From: a bacterium
Lineage (GTDB): Bacteria; Bacillota_I; Bacilli_A; Izemoplasmatales; Izemoplasmataceae
DNA: 64,000 nucleotides
Direction of reading: 5' to 3'
Assembly (NCBI GenBank): GCA_018400875.1
Contig: JAGYLV010000002.1
Location: 59,663 to 123,662, forward strand
Shown: piece after piece, positions 44,868-53,240 of the stretch
How the letters are laid out: each line of letters starts with the position of its first letter
Position numbering within the stretch: position 1 is the first letter of the stretch
Translations under genes and position numbers: made by a program
The notes under the pieces: generated by a model
Database searches by the model: none
The model's input: only the letters and a program-made list of their open reading frames with translations
Told to the model about the DNA's origin: nothing

Positions 44868-46256
44868 TTAACTTTCAGAAAGGCGCTTAATGGCCGCCAT
44901 GTACAGCATCGTTCCCGCCAAATAATCGGATTTTAACACGTGTTCATTGGCTTGATGGGCCACTTCAATGCGCCCTGGGAAGGCCATCCCAAACGCCACA
45001 CCATTCGGGATCGAGCGGGCATAGGTGCCCCCGCCAATGGTGATCGGTTGGCTTTCCATATCCCCCGTGCCTTCCCGGTAAACACTCAGTAACGTCTGAA
45101 CTAAGTTGGCGTTGGGGTCGTTGTAATGGACGGGTCGGTTGCTTTCAAAGACATACTCAAGGCCATATTTTTTGGCTTCTTTTTTGAGAATGGCTTCCGC
45201 TTTGGGCACGTCATAGCCTTTCGGATAACGGCAATTAAAATGAATCGATACGGCTTCTTTGGAATAGCGGAAAATCCCATTATTCATCGTTAAGTTCTTC
45301 ATTTCTTCATCGTAGTAATCAATACCGAGTTTTTCACCCAGTGCATCAAAAAGCAGTTTTTCCGCGATGACTTTAATAAAGCCGCTGTCAATGTGTTCAC
45401 TCAGGAATTGTGCGAGTAAATATCCGGCGTTTAAGCCAGAATCCGGCGCCATCGCATGGGCGGCTTTCCCTTTGACAATGTATTTATTGCCTTCGACTTG
45501 ACCACGGTAATCGTTGTTGGCTAAGAACTTTTTAAAGGATTCTGCCAAATCGACATCTAAAATCGCATACGCTTCATCCGGCACCACGTTGCTTCTTAAG
45601 CCACTGTAAAACTCCACTAAAGGTCCCTGTTCATACGTTCCTTCAAAGGTGAAGTTGAAAAATCCTTTTTCCCCGTAAATCAGGGGGAATAAGGCATCAG
45701 GCGCAAAACCGATGGTCGGCATTTCTTCGGTTTTAAAATATTCTTTAAGCCCGCGCCATCCCGATTCTTCATCGGTGCCTAAAATGATCCGGATGCGTTT
45801 TTTCGGCGCAAAATCTTCCACGTGGTCGCGGAGGAATTTAAGGGCCATATACGCCGCCATCGTGGGGCCTTTATCGTCCATGGCACCGCGGGCATAAATC
45901 TTCCCGTCGCGGATTTCTGGTTTAAACGGATCGGATTCCCATTTTTCCGAACGATTCGCCGGTACTACATCAATGTGACACAAAATGCCTAAGAGTTCTT
46001 CCCCTTCGCCAAATTCGATATGGGCGGCATAATTGTGGATGTTTTTCGTCACAAATCCATCTTTTTTCGCCAAATCCAACATGTAGTGTAGCGCCTCATT
46101 GACGCCTTCGCCAAAGGGCGCTTCTTTACTGGGGTCAAACCGGTCTAAGACACTCTCAATTTTTAAAAGACCATTGAGCCTTTTTATGAGTGTGGATTCA
46201 TTCTTTTCAACGAGCTTTGTAAATGCGTTATTCACAGACCAACTGTGTTCTTCCAT
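44868..46256 (-). CDS. pepV: Dipeptidase PepV (M20 family)
   Basis: Zinc dipeptidase of 462 residues. Metal ligands are in GILCHIDVVP near the first third, ARGAMDDKGPT, GTDEESGWRG, the APDALFPLIYGEKG site and a late H in the GRIEVAHQANEHV block. A dimer-mimicking lid domain lies between. Together with pepF and the M42 enzyme it gives peptide-based amino-acid salvage. First in pepV-trmB-M42. Confidence 0.95.
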   Translation of the reverse strand: MEEHSWSVNNAFTKLVEKNESTLIKRLNGLLKIESVLDRFDPSKEAPFGEGVNEALHYMLDLAKKDGFVTKNIHNYAAHIEFGEGEELLGILCHIDVVPANRSEKWESDPFKPEIRDGKIYARGAMDDKGPTMAAYMALKFLRDHVEDFAPKKRIRIILGTDEESGWRGLKEYFKTEEMPTIGFAPDALFPLIYGEKGFFNFTFEGTYEQGPLVEFYSGLRSNVVPDEAYAILDVDLAESFKKFLANNDYRGQVEGNKYIVKGKAAHAMAPDSGLNAGYLLAQFLSEHIDSGFIKVIAEKLLFDALGEKLGIDYYDEEMKNLTMNNGIFRYSKEAVSIHFNCRYPKGYDVPKAEAILKKEAKKYGLEYVFESNRPVHYNDPNANLVQTLLSVYREGTGDMESQPITIGGGTYARSIPNGVAFGMAFPGRIEVAHQANEHVLKSDYLAGTMLYMAAIKRLSES

Positions 46257-46318
46257 GATTCACCTCACTATGCGATATAGTCTATCACTTGGGGGCCAAC
46301 TTCACAAGGTATAAGGCA

Positions 46319-46347
46319 TAAAAAAAGGCATCCAACGATGCCTTTTT
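46319..46347 (-). terminator. Terminator after tyrS
   Basis: AAAAAGGCATC/GATGCCTTTTT around CAAC; A and T runs make it work in both directions. Confidence 0.9.
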
Positions 46348-46359
46348 GCCGGGTGGCAT

Positions 46360-47601
46360 TTACGCTTTAATATCGATGAGTCCGTAGGCTTTTTTGCCTT
46401 TTTTGAGAATGATATACCGTCCGTGATAGGCTTGATTCGGGTCGATCATCATTGCATCATCGGTGACTTTAACGCCGTTTACCGCAATCGCATTTTGTTT
46501 AATTAAGGTGCGGGCTTGCGATTTGGATGGGGCGAGTTCGGTTTCAATTAACGCATCCATCAAGCTCGGGGCTTTTTTGGTTTTAAACGCTTTAACCCCG
46601 TCAAAAGCGGCCTTGAAATCGGCTTCAGAAAGCACCGCAAAATCGCCTTCAAATAGGGCCTCTGTAATGCTTAAAGCCGAGTCAACGCCGGCTTTACCGT
46701 GCACCAATTCGGTGAGTTCTTCGGCGATGGCTTTTTGCGCATGTCTTAAGTGCGGAGTTTCTTTCATGGCGTGTTTAATCGCCGCAATCTCATCCAACGA
46801 TTTGAAACTGAAGCGGTCGAGCATCACCAGGCTATCTTCATCGGCTAAGTTCAGCCAGTACTGATAAAACGCATAGGGAGAGGTTTTTTCTCCGTCTAGC
46901 CAAATGGCACCGTCGGCGGTTTTGCCAAATTTGGTGCCGTCCGATTTGGTGACGAGCGGGAAGACCATCCCGTACGCTTGGGCTTCGTTGCCTTCGACTT
47001 TACGGATTAACTCTAAGCCGGCTGTGATATTGCCCCATTGATCTTGGCCACCAATTTGGAGTTGGCAGTGATGATTTTGATAGAGCACTAAAAAATCGAG
47101 CGATTGAATGATTTGATAGGTAAATTCAGTGAAGGAAATCCCCGTTTCTAAGCGTCTTTTAACCGTATCTTTCGCGAGCATCTGATTGAGGTTAAAATGT
47201 TTCCCGACATCCCTTAAAAATGGAATCATCGAATAGGTTTTTAACCAGTCGTAATTATTAACTACGGTCGCTCCAGGTAAAAGCTTTTTCACTTGCGCAC
47301 TTAACGCTTCAGCGTTTTTTAAGGAAGCTTCCAGGGTGAGTAAATTACGCTCTTTGCTTTTCCCGGACGGATCGCCGATGAGCCCGGTGCCGCCGCCGAT
47401 GACTAAAATCGGATGATGGCCGGCTTCGGCTAAACGTTTGGCCACTAAATACGTGCTTAAATGCCCCACATGTAAAGAATCACCCGTGGGATCGGCCCCA
47501 AGATAAAACGTTAAATTTCCTTCATCCAGGGCGTTTAAAAGTTCAGGATCGGACACGTCATAAATCAGTCCGCGGTGTTTAAGTTCTTCTGATAATCGCA
47601 T
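46360..47601 (-). CDS. tyrS: Tyrosyl-tRNA synthetase
   Basis: Class I synthetase of 413 residues. The HIGH motif is seen as HVGHLSTYL near 42-50, tyrosine-site residues in YQIIQSLDFLVLYQNHHCQLQIGGQDQWGN, KMSKS as KFGKT, and a C-terminal S4 RNA-binding domain. Unlike pheS and thrS there is no room for a T-box: only 51 bases separate it from ccpA. A terminator in that gap suggests attenuated read-through. Confidence 0.97.
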   Translation of the reverse strand: MRLSEELKHRGLIYDVSDPELLNALDEGNLTFYLGADPTGDSLHVGHLSTYLVAKRLAEAGHHPILVIGGGTGLIGDPSGKSKERNLLTLEASLKNAEALSAQVKKLLPGATVVNNYDWLKTYSMIPFLRDVGKHFNLNQMLAKDTVKRRLETGISFTEFTYQIIQSLDFLVLYQNHHCQLQIGGQDQWGNITAGLELIRKVEGNEAQAYGMVFPLVTKSDGTKFGKTADGAIWLDGEKTSPYAFYQYWLNLADEDSLVMLDRFSFKSLDEIAAIKHAMKETPHLRHAQKAIAEELTELVHGKAGVDSALSITEALFEGDFAVLSEADFKAAFDGVKAFKTKKAPSLMDALIETELAPSKSQARTLIKQNAIAVNGVKVTDDAMMIDPNQAYHGRYIILKKGKKAYGLIDIKA

Positions 47602-47615
47602 AATCTCATCCTTAG

Positions 47616-47643
47616 AAAAGCCTCAGCCTGGGGGCTGAGGCTT
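47616..47643 (-). terminator. Hairpin terminator between ccpA and tyrS
   Basis: AAGCCTCAGCC/GGCTGAGGCTT, 11 perfect pairs around a 4-base loop. The T tract on the minus strand is short (TTTTCT), so stopping may be partial. Confidence 0.7.
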
Positions 47644-47652
47644 GAGAATTTT

Positions 47653-48654
47653 TTATAACGTAGATCCCCGGGCAATCACACTGTGATCGAGTATCACTTC
47701 GGGGGTGGTGACTTCTTCTTGATTCATGAGTTTCGTTAAGAGGCGCATGCCCACCGCGCCGATGTCATAAATCGGCACATCCACGCAGGTCAGTTGCGGC
47801 CTGGCTAAGATGGCATACTTGGTATTTTGGAATCCCGCGACGGAAATGTCTTCGGGGATCTTCACGTGATTTTGCCGGGCGACGTTCATGAAGCTGACCG
47901 CGATGGAATCGCGGACGGCAACGACGCCATCGACTTTATGGTTTCTGAAATATTCATGGAAATGCTCGGTATTGACATTCACACGCCCAGAGGTGCGCAT
48001 AATGTGTGGGGTGAGACCCGCTTCTTCAATGGCTCTTAAATATCCGGATTCTTTGAGATCATTGACCATGTATTTACGCACGGTGGAGACCATGAAAATA
48101 TTTTTCCGGCCTTCATCGATGATTTTTTTGGTCATTTCATAAGCGGCGTTCTCATAATCGATGGAGACCGATGGGATGTCATCGTGGTCGGGATACATCG
48201 TATTCGTTAAGACCACAGGGATTCGGTACTCATCCCGCATTCGCTGTAAGAATTCATATTGGTCGGGGGTGACTTCATCGTTGAGGTATAAAATTCCGTC
48301 GACTTGTGCGGCGATGATTTCTTTTAAAATCTCTTCTTGGTTGAGTTCATCTTGATCGAGGATATACAGTAAAATTGAGTATTTGTAGACCCGAGCGATA
48401 TCGGCAATCCCATTCATCATCTCGGCGATGGACGCCCGTGACATATCGGGGACAATGACCGCCACCGTGGTCGATTTACGGCTCGCAAGACCGCGCGCAA
48501 ATGCGTTTGGTTTATAGCCCAGATCCTCAATCACCCGTAACACTCGCTCACGGGTATCGGGTTTGACTTTTTCCGGATTATTGATGGCTCTGGAAACCGT
48601 GGCCAACGATACTTTCGCTCTGAGGGCCACATCATAAATCGTTATTTTATTCAT
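47653..48654 (-). CDS. ccpA: LacI-family regulator, CcpA-like
   Basis: Carbon catabolite control protein type. The N-terminal HTH ITIYDVALRAKVSLATVSRAINN with the hinge GLASRKSTTVAVIVPD is close to CcpA, followed by the periplasmic-binding-like core. The start at 48654 is chosen because AGGTGG lies 5 bases ahead, giving 333 residues. A cre-like site overlaps its own -35, which suggests autoregulation. CcpA rather than another LacI member is inferred from length, HTH and adjacency to tyrS; HPr and HPr kinase are not in the window. Confidence 0.8.
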   Translation of the reverse strand: MNKITIYDVALRAKVSLATVSRAINNPEKVKPDTRERVLRVIEDLGYKPNAFARGLASRKSTTVAVIVPDMSRASIAEMMNGIADIARVYKYSILLYILDQDELNQEEILKEIIAAQVDGILYLNDEVTPDQYEFLQRMRDEYRIPVVLTNTMYPDHDDIPSVSIDYENAAYEMTKKIIDEGRKNIFMVSTVRKYMVNDLKESGYLRAIEEAGLTPHIMRTSGRVNVNTEHFHEYFRNHKVDGVVAVRDSIAVSFMNVARQNHVKIPEDISVAGFQNTKYAILARPQLTCVDVPIYDIGAVGMRLLTKLMNQEEVTTPEVILDHSVIARGSTL

Positions 48655-48674
48655 AGAACCCACCTCTGAAGTTT

Positions 48675-48703
48675 ATTATACAATAGGATGAAAATGTTTT
48701 CAA
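48675..48703 (-). promoter_or_regulatory. Predicted promoter of ccpA
   Basis: TTGAAA (48698-48703), 17 bases, perfect TATAAT (48675-48680). Confidence 0.85.
48689..48702. promoter_or_regulatory. cre-like operator overlapping the ccpA -35
   Basis: TGAAAATGTTTTCA matches the consensus TGWAARCGYTWWCW at 13 of 14 positions, with T instead of C at position 7. Binding would block the -35 element. Confidence 0.72.
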
Positions 48704-48761
48704 AAAAAATGTATAGATTTTCAAACACAGCTATTTTTATTTTCATAAGGCGTCTTAAAGC

Positions 48762-48787
48762 CAAAAAAAAAGCCCGAAGGCTTTTTT
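48762..48787 (-). terminator. Terminator after rplS
   Basis: AAAAAAGCC/GGCTTTTTT with a CGAA tetraloop. The stem runs into the rplS stop. Confidence 0.88.
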
Positions 48788-49133
48788 ACCGGCGCTCTTT
48801 AATACGCGCTTGTTTGGTGGATAAATCACGAATGTAATTGAGTTTGGCACGGCGTACTTTCCCGCGACGCACCACTTGAATGGATTCAAGGGCTGGGGTG
48901 TGAATGGGGAATGTGCGTTCAATGCCGATGCCGTAAGAGATTTTACGGACGGTGAAGGTTTCGGATACACCGCCACCTTGGCGTTTGATCACGAGGCCTT
49001 CGAAGATCTGAATCCGTTCTCTTTGACCTTCTTTAATGCGTACGGCACATTTGACGGTATCTCCCGGACGAAATTCAGGAACATCCGAACGAAGATACGA
49101 TGCCGTCACTTGATTCAAAATAGCTTGAGACAT
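48786..49133 (-). CDS. rplS: 50S ribosomal protein L19
   Basis: 115 residues from the ATG at 49133, which follows AAAGGAG; this is the usual length, and a longer frame to 49169 only adds the leader. [24 protein letters not shown] and GVGIERTFP-like [14 protein letters not shown] are L19 marks. It is downstream of trmD, the normal rpsP-rimM-trmD-rplS order, but has its own promoter and a leader of about 80 bases. Confidence 0.96.
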   Translation of the reverse strand: MSQAILNQVTASYLRSDVPEFRPGDTVKCAVRIKEGQRERIQIFEGLVIKRQGGGVSETFTVRKISYGIGIERTFPIHTPALESIQVVRRGKVRRAKLNYIRDLSTKQARIKERR

Positions 49134-49211
49134 ATCGATTTCTCCTTTTCTTTTTCTTCGCATGTTCATGATTCTAATCGTTCAGCGGAACACACTGTTT
49201 ATGCTGTCAGC
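49134..49211 (-). promoter_or_regulatory. rplS 5' leader, possible ribosomal-protein leader
   Basis: About 80 untranslated bases between the rplS promoter and start codon can form short hairpins (GTTC-CGCT-GAAC and CAGC/GCTG). L19 leaders are known in Firmicutes, but I cannot confirm a match. Confidence 0.35.
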
Positions 49212-49217
49212 TTGAAA

Positions 49218-49246
49218 AGTATAGCACAGTTTAAAAGGGACTTCAA
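49218..49246 (-). promoter_or_regulatory. Predicted promoter of rplS
   Basis: TTGAAG (49241-49246), 17 bases ending in TGC, TATACT (49218-49223). The -35 overlaps the trmD stop. Confidence 0.78.
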
Positions 49247-49932
49247 GCGTCTTTTTTGACCCATTTCTCGTAGAGGTCGGGCCGTTTTTTCTTGGTTTGC
49301 TCGATGCGCTTAGCCTTCCGCCACGCGTCGATTTTTCCGTGATGCCCCGAGATTAATACATCAGGGACCGATTGACCTTCAAATTCCGGAGGTTTGGTGT
49401 ATTGGGGGTATTCAATTAAGCCATCTTCATGGGATTCTTCGTGGAGTGAGGCTTCATTATGCAAGACCCCAGGGCGTAAGCGGACGACACTTTCGACGAT
49501 GGCCCAGGCGGCGACTTCGCCGCCATTTAAGATGTAATCACCGAGGGAAATCTCTTCGTCCACGTAGGCTAAAAGGCGCTCATCAAAGCCTTCATAATGC
49601 CCACAAATCAAAATCAGATGGTCTTTATGCGAGAGACTCTTAGCTTTGGCTTGATGATACGGTTGGCCTTGGGGACTGAGCAAAATCTTTTGGGCTTTTT
49701 CGTATCCGGGAATGGACCGGATCGCCCGGACGATGGGTTCGACTTGTAAGACCATCCCCGCCCCACCCCCATAAGGCGTATCATCGACTTTTTGGTGTTT
49801 ATCGAGGCTATGATCACGGAAATTGATCAAGTGATATTCGACGTGACTGGTTTTGGCGGCCCGCCCCATGATGGACGTTTCTAAGACGGTGCTTAACATG
49901 TCAGGAAAAAGCGTTAAAATATCAATTCTCAC
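49243..49932 (-). CDS. trmD: tRNA (guanine37-N1)-methyltransferase
   Basis: Methylates G37 of tRNAs reading CNN and GGG codons. The GTG start at 49932 follows GGGAGG by 7 bases, begins with the normal MRIDILTLFPDM sequence and overlaps the rimM stop as GTGA. The SPOUT knot is seen in LICGHYEGFDERL and EISLGDYILNGGEVAA. Length is 229. Confidence 0.96.
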   Translation of the reverse strand: MRIDILTLFPDMLSTVLETSIMGRAAKTSHVEYHLINFRDHSLDKHQKVDDTPYGGGAGMVLQVEPIVRAIRSIPGYEKAQKILLSPQGQPYHQAKAKSLSHKDHLILICGHYEGFDERLLAYVDEEISLGDYILNGGEVAAWAIVESVVRLRPGVLHNEASLHEESHEDGLIEYPQYTKPPEFEGQSVPDVLISGHHGKIDAWRKAKRIEQTKKKRPDLYEKWVKKDA

Positions 49933-50432
49933 AATAAACCCTCCCATTCTTTCAGATAAATGGTCGGCCCAGTGATGTCGACTTTTTCAATGAACACTTT
50001 TAAAAAGGGAACGAGGGCATCTTTACCTGCTCGCTCAATCCTCAGCATCGTCCCTTGGGGATAATCATGCAAGGCTTTCACATGACCCACCAAGGTATCT
50101 TTGACGTAAACCTTAGCCCCTTCGAGTTGATCAAAATAATAGGCATCTTCTTCCAAGTCATCCCGCGTCGAAGGATCAAAATAAAGGGTCCCACCGCGAA
50201 AGGAAAACGCTTGGTCACGGTCATTGGATTCTTTCACCTTTAACACTTCACCGGCGGATAAGTCATCGTATTTTTCCACGGTCACAGGCGTGACGGTCGT
50301 GGCGGTTTCGATTTTTAGAATGGTCCCTGGGGTGTAGCGTTGATCTTTAAAATCACTGTCGGTGCGGACTTTAAACGCGCCCTTCACCCCGTGCGGTTTT
50401 AAAACCCTGGCAAAGGGCATCCAATCACTCAT
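49929..50432 (-). CDS. rimM: Ribosome maturation factor RimM
   Basis: 30S assembly factor with an N-terminal beta-barrel (VLKPHGVKGAFKVRTDSD, the family's HGxKG motif) and a C-terminal PRC-barrel (DLEEDAYYFDQLEGAKVY). The start at 50432 overlaps the natB stop as ATGA and gives 167 residues; the longer frame to 50537 only shadows natB. The ribosome-binding site AGAGGA is somewhat distant, so coupling to natB translation is likely. Confidence 0.92.
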   Translation of the reverse strand: MSDWMPFARVLKPHGVKGAFKVRTDSDFKDQRYTPGTILKIETATTVTPVTVEKYDDLSAGEVLKVKESNDRDQAFSFRGGTLYFDPSTRDDLEEDAYYFDQLEGAKVYVKDTLVGHVKALHDYPQGTMLRIERAGKDALVPFLKVFIEKVDITGPTIYLKEWEGLL

Positions 50433-51595
50433 TTTTGAAAGACAATCCTCTCTGAAGATAACATGACTTTGACCACCCAGGCGAGTAATCCCGTGGTTAA
50501 TAAGGATGACGCGACGACAATTCCCACGGACGTCCACGTATAACTGCGCGCTAACACGCCGTTGATGACTTGAATGGACCCATACAAGGGAATCGCATTT
50601 AAAAGCTCATTGGACGTCCCATCAGAAAATAAATTGAGGGCGCTGATGACGATGGTAATGAGATAAAGCGGAGAGGCCAGCGAAGCCGCTTCTTTGATCG
50701 ATTTGGCGTACGTGGACACCACACTCATGATTCCCACAATGACTAAGGTGGTACTCAAAATGACCAAGAGTAAAGCGACCATCCCACCCACGCCATAAAT
50801 ATCTAAAACGTTGACATTTCCGGTGGATTCAAGCTGGAGTAAGACAGGGATAGAAAGCGCCACCCCGATAAATGAGGATAGGGCTGAGGCTAAACTGATC
50901 ACGGTGATGGCTAAGATTTTACCTAAGGCAAAAGAGCCTCTCGATATCGGGGTCACTAAAAGCGTCGCTAACGTTCCGCGTTCTTTTTCACCCGCGATGA
51001 TATCCGGCGCAATCGATAAGGCAGCGGCAAAAATAAAGATGACAATGAGCAAGGGCACAATTGACGAGACAATGGTGGCGAATATTTCCGATTCATCTTG
51101 GTAGGCGGTAATGTTTTCTTGGAAAACGAGGCGTTCTTCTTCGGTGTAGTTTTCCGCTAAAATTTGATTTCTAAAACTGGATAAAATATTCCGAACTCTA
51201 AAACCCCCTTCACTGGAGGTTTCATTGGAGCCGTCGTAATAAAGCGTAATGGCCGGGAAAGCATCACTCGAAACTTTCTCTAAAAAGTCTTCTTCAAAGA
51301 TCAAGATGACTCCTTCGGTGTCATTGACGAAGGTCTCAGGGTCCTCGCCGGCATACGATTCTACCGCAAACAGTGCAGGGTCAAAGAGGGGTTCTAAGGC
51401 TTCCGGCATGTTTTCTACATATAGCGCAGTTGTAGACTGGGTTATTTCATCGACTTGATTCCCAATGACATTGCCCATGATGGAATAAATCAAAAAGATC
51501 ATAATCCCCGGGAGTAACACCGTGGTAAAAAGCAACTTTTTATCGATCCAAAAGCGTTTGAGTTCTTTACTCATAATCGTTAAAACGTCATGCAT
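50429..51595 (-). CDS. natB: ABC transporter permease, NatB-like (Na+ exporter type)
   Basis: A 388-residue ABC-2 type permease. One N-terminal membrane segment (LLFTTVLLPGIMIFLIYSIMG) is followed by a large outside loop (about 45-175) and five or so segments in the C-terminal half, with the family motif EKERGTLATLLVTPISR. NatAB exports Na+ in Bacillus, but related pairs export antibiotics, so the substrate is inferred. The ATG at 51595 overlaps natA and follows GGAGG. It is inserted between khpA and rimM. Confidence 0.82.
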   Translation of the reverse strand: MHDVLTIMSKELKRFWIDKKLLFTTVLLPGIMIFLIYSIMGNVIGNQVDEITQSTTALYVENMPEALEPLFDPALFAVESYAGEDPETFVNDTEGVILIFEEDFLEKVSSDAFPAITLYYDGSNETSSEGGFRVRNILSSFRNQILAENYTEEERLVFQENITAYQDESEIFATIVSSIVPLLIVIFIFAAALSIAPDIIAGEKERGTLATLLVTPISRGSFALGKILAITVISLASALSSFIGVALSIPVLLQLESTGNVNVLDIYGVGGMVALLLVILSTTLVIVGIMSVVSTYAKSIKEAASLASPLYLITIVISALNLFSDGTSNELLNAIPLYGSIQVINGVLARSYTWTSVGIVVASSLLTTGLLAWVVKVMLSSERIVFQK

Positions 51596-52364
51596 CATAA
51601 GCCTCCGCTTCCACCAAGTCAAAGAACAAGGTTTCTAAATCTTGATAATTGTCACTCTTTCTGATGGTTTCCATCGGCTCTAAGATTTTCATTTCACCTT
51701 GAATGATGATGCCCACCCGGTCGACAATTTTTTCCACCACCGATAAGATGTGCGTGGAAACAATGATGGTTTTGCCTTTTTCTTTGAGCTCCACCAAATA
51801 ATCAAGGACTGTTTTCGCGGTTAACACGTCGAGTCCATTGGTCGGTTCATCAAAAATAATGACCGCGGGGTCATGAACCAAACTCATCGCAATGGACGTT
51901 TTTTGTTTCATCCCACTGGATAGGTCCGCCACTTTGACTTCGGCAAACTTATCAATGCCAAAGCGCTTAAATAAATCACTCCGGCGCGTTTGCATCGTCA
52001 CTTCATCCACGCCATAAAGTTTGGAGAAATACTCAAATAAAAAGTTCGGCGTGAAATAATCTTCCAGTTTGAGTTCATTGGTTAAAAAGGCGATGGACTG
52101 ACGGGTTTTACGTGATTCTTCAAGGGCGTTAAAATCCCCCAACGTAATGGCGCCTGAATCCGGTTTAATCAAGGTCGCAATGGACCGCATCGCGGTCGTT
52201 TTCCCCGCCCCATTCGGCCCTAATAGTCCAAAGATTTCACCGGGATAGGCGGTAAAACTAATGCCTTTTAATGCATGTTTTACTTTGGCATCGGTTTGGT
52301 TGATTTTTTGTTGTTTTTTCGAGAGCTTGAACGTTTTTTTAAGCTCACTGACGATTAACTCCAT
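51588..52364 (-). CDS. natA: ABC transporter ATP-binding protein, NatA-like
   Basis: A 258-residue ATPase with Walker A GPNGAGKTTAM, signature DLSSGMKQKTSIAM, Walker B VIIFDEPTNGLD and the switch His in STHILS. Residues 1-40 include a lysine-rich segment (LKKTFKLSKKQQKINQ) typical of NatA. The start at 52364 follows GGAGG. It lies after a terminator that separates it from khpA, and its partner natB overlaps it by 8 bases. Confidence 0.88.
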   Translation of the reverse strand: MELIVSELKKTFKLSKKQQKINQTDAKVKHALKGISFTAYPGEIFGLLGPNGAGKTTAMRSIATLIKPDSGAITLGDFNALEESRKTRQSIAFLTNELKLEDYFTPNFLFEYFSKLYGVDEVTMQTRRSDLFKRFGIDKFAEVKVADLSSGMKQKTSIAMSLVHDPAVIIFDEPTNGLDVLTAKTVLDYLVELKEKGKTIIVSTHILSVVEKIVDRVGIIIQGEMKILEPMETIRKSDNYQDLETLFFDLVEAEAYDA

Positions 52365-52376
52365 CGTTTCCTCCAT

Positions 52377-52404
52377 ATAAAAAGCTGCTGAAACCAGCAG
52401 CTTT
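52377..52404 (-). terminator. Terminator between khpA and natA
   Basis: AAAGCTGCTG/CAGCAGCTTT, ten perfect pairs around a 4-base loop, with five T on the minus strand. The natA site follows at once, so natAB-rimM-trmD may be read through at lower level. Confidence 0.85.
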
Positions 52405-52651
52405 AAAAGGCATCGATCTGAATGCTGATGCGCTTATGATTGCGCGCTGCAGACGCATGCGCTATGGTCCGAATGGCATTGGCAATCCGGCCATTTTTGC
52501 CGATGACTCGGCCTAAATCTTCTTCGTTGACTAAGACTTGAACTGTGATTAAAGCCTCATCTTCCGATAAAACTTTCACACCGACGTCTTGAGGATGGAT
52601 GACGAGCGGTGTAATAAGGTGCTCGATAAGCGTTTCGTAATTAACCGCCAT
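52403..52651 (-). CDS. khpA: KH-domain RNA-binding protein KhpA
   Basis: An 82-residue single KH domain with the GxxG loop as VIGKNGRIANAIRTI. In Firmicutes it pairs with KhpB (Jag) to bind many RNAs; khpB is not in the window. It follows rpsP by 9 bases, the usual rpsP-khpA (ylqC) arrangement. Confidence 0.93.
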   Translation of the reverse strand: MAVNYETLIEHLITPLVIHPQDVGVKVLSEDEALITVQVLVNEEDLGRVIGKNGRIANAIRTIAHASAARNHKRISIQIDAF

Positions 52652-52660
52652 AACGCATCC

Positions 52661-52930
52661 CTACTTTCTTTTTGGGTCTTTGAATTTAGCAATGATACCT
52701 TGTTTAGAGAGCAAACTTTTTGCGGTATCGGTCGGCTGAGCGCCTTTTTCTAACCAAGCCATTGCTTTAGCTTCATCGATGTCGATGAGCGCTGGGTTTT
52801 GATTGGGATCGTATTGTCCCACGATTTCTAAATAACGACCATCGCGTTTGAAGTGTGAATCACTCGCGACTAAACGGTAAATAGGATGTCTTTTTGAACC
52901 AAAACGTTGCAATCTTAATTTAACTGCCAT
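52661..52930 (-). CDS. rpsP: 30S ribosomal protein S16
   Basis: 89 residues from the ATG at 52930, which has AAGGAGG before it. It begins MAVKLRLQRFGSKRHPIYRLVASDS, the family start, and contains LEIVGQYDPNQNP. The longer frame to 52969 lies in the promoter leader. First gene of the rpsP-khpA-natAB-rimM-trmD run. Confidence 0.97.
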   Translation of the reverse strand: MAVKLRLQRFGSKRHPIYRLVASDSHFKRDGRYLEIVGQYDPNQNPALIDIDEAKAMAWLEKGAQPTDTAKSLLSKQGIIAKFKDPKRK

Positions 52931-52959
52931 GAAAGCCTCCTTGAAATGAACTACGTGTA

Positions 52960-52988
52960 AGCTTAGCACGGCCGGTAATGGGTGTCAA
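52960..52988 (-). promoter_or_regulatory. Predicted promoter of rpsP
   Basis: Perfect TTGACA (52983-52988), 17 bases ending in TGC, weak TAAGCT (52960-52965). The extended -10 may compensate. Confidence 0.65.
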
Positions 52989-52994
52989 GTGTTT

Positions 52995-53231
52995 TTACTG
53001 TACATTCAAATCAAAGGCATACATGTCGCGATCTAAATGACTCTCATCCACGTATTTAACGCCTCTAAGATTTCGGATATCTTTCATGATGGTTTCTTTG
53101 TGTTCCGCATCCACATAAATAATCGCGTAATGGCGTTTACGATGGTAATAGGTTAAGTTCCCCATTTTTCTCAGGAGTTTCACCAGTTTGGGAGAGCGGT
53201 AATAGACCACGATGGGTTCACGGTTAATCAT
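52995..53231 (-). CDS. ylbG: YlbG family protein (DUF2129)
   Basis: A 78-residue protein with the family pattern VVYYRSPKLVKLLRKMGNLTYYHRKRHYAIIYVD, ending in the DRDMYAFDL strand. Its function is unknown. It follows ylbF by 9 bases, as in Bacillus, with AGGAGA before the ATG. Confidence 0.88.
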   Translation of the reverse strand: MINREPIVVYYRSPKLVKLLRKMGNLTYYHRKRHYAIIYVDAEHKETIMKDIRNLRGVKYVDESHLDRDMYAFDLNVQ

Positions 53232-53240
53232 AGATTTCTC

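Noticed and set aside
47602..47652. T-box or other leader before tyrS
   Set aside because: The 51-base gap holds only the ccpA-tyrS hairpin; no T-box sequence is present.
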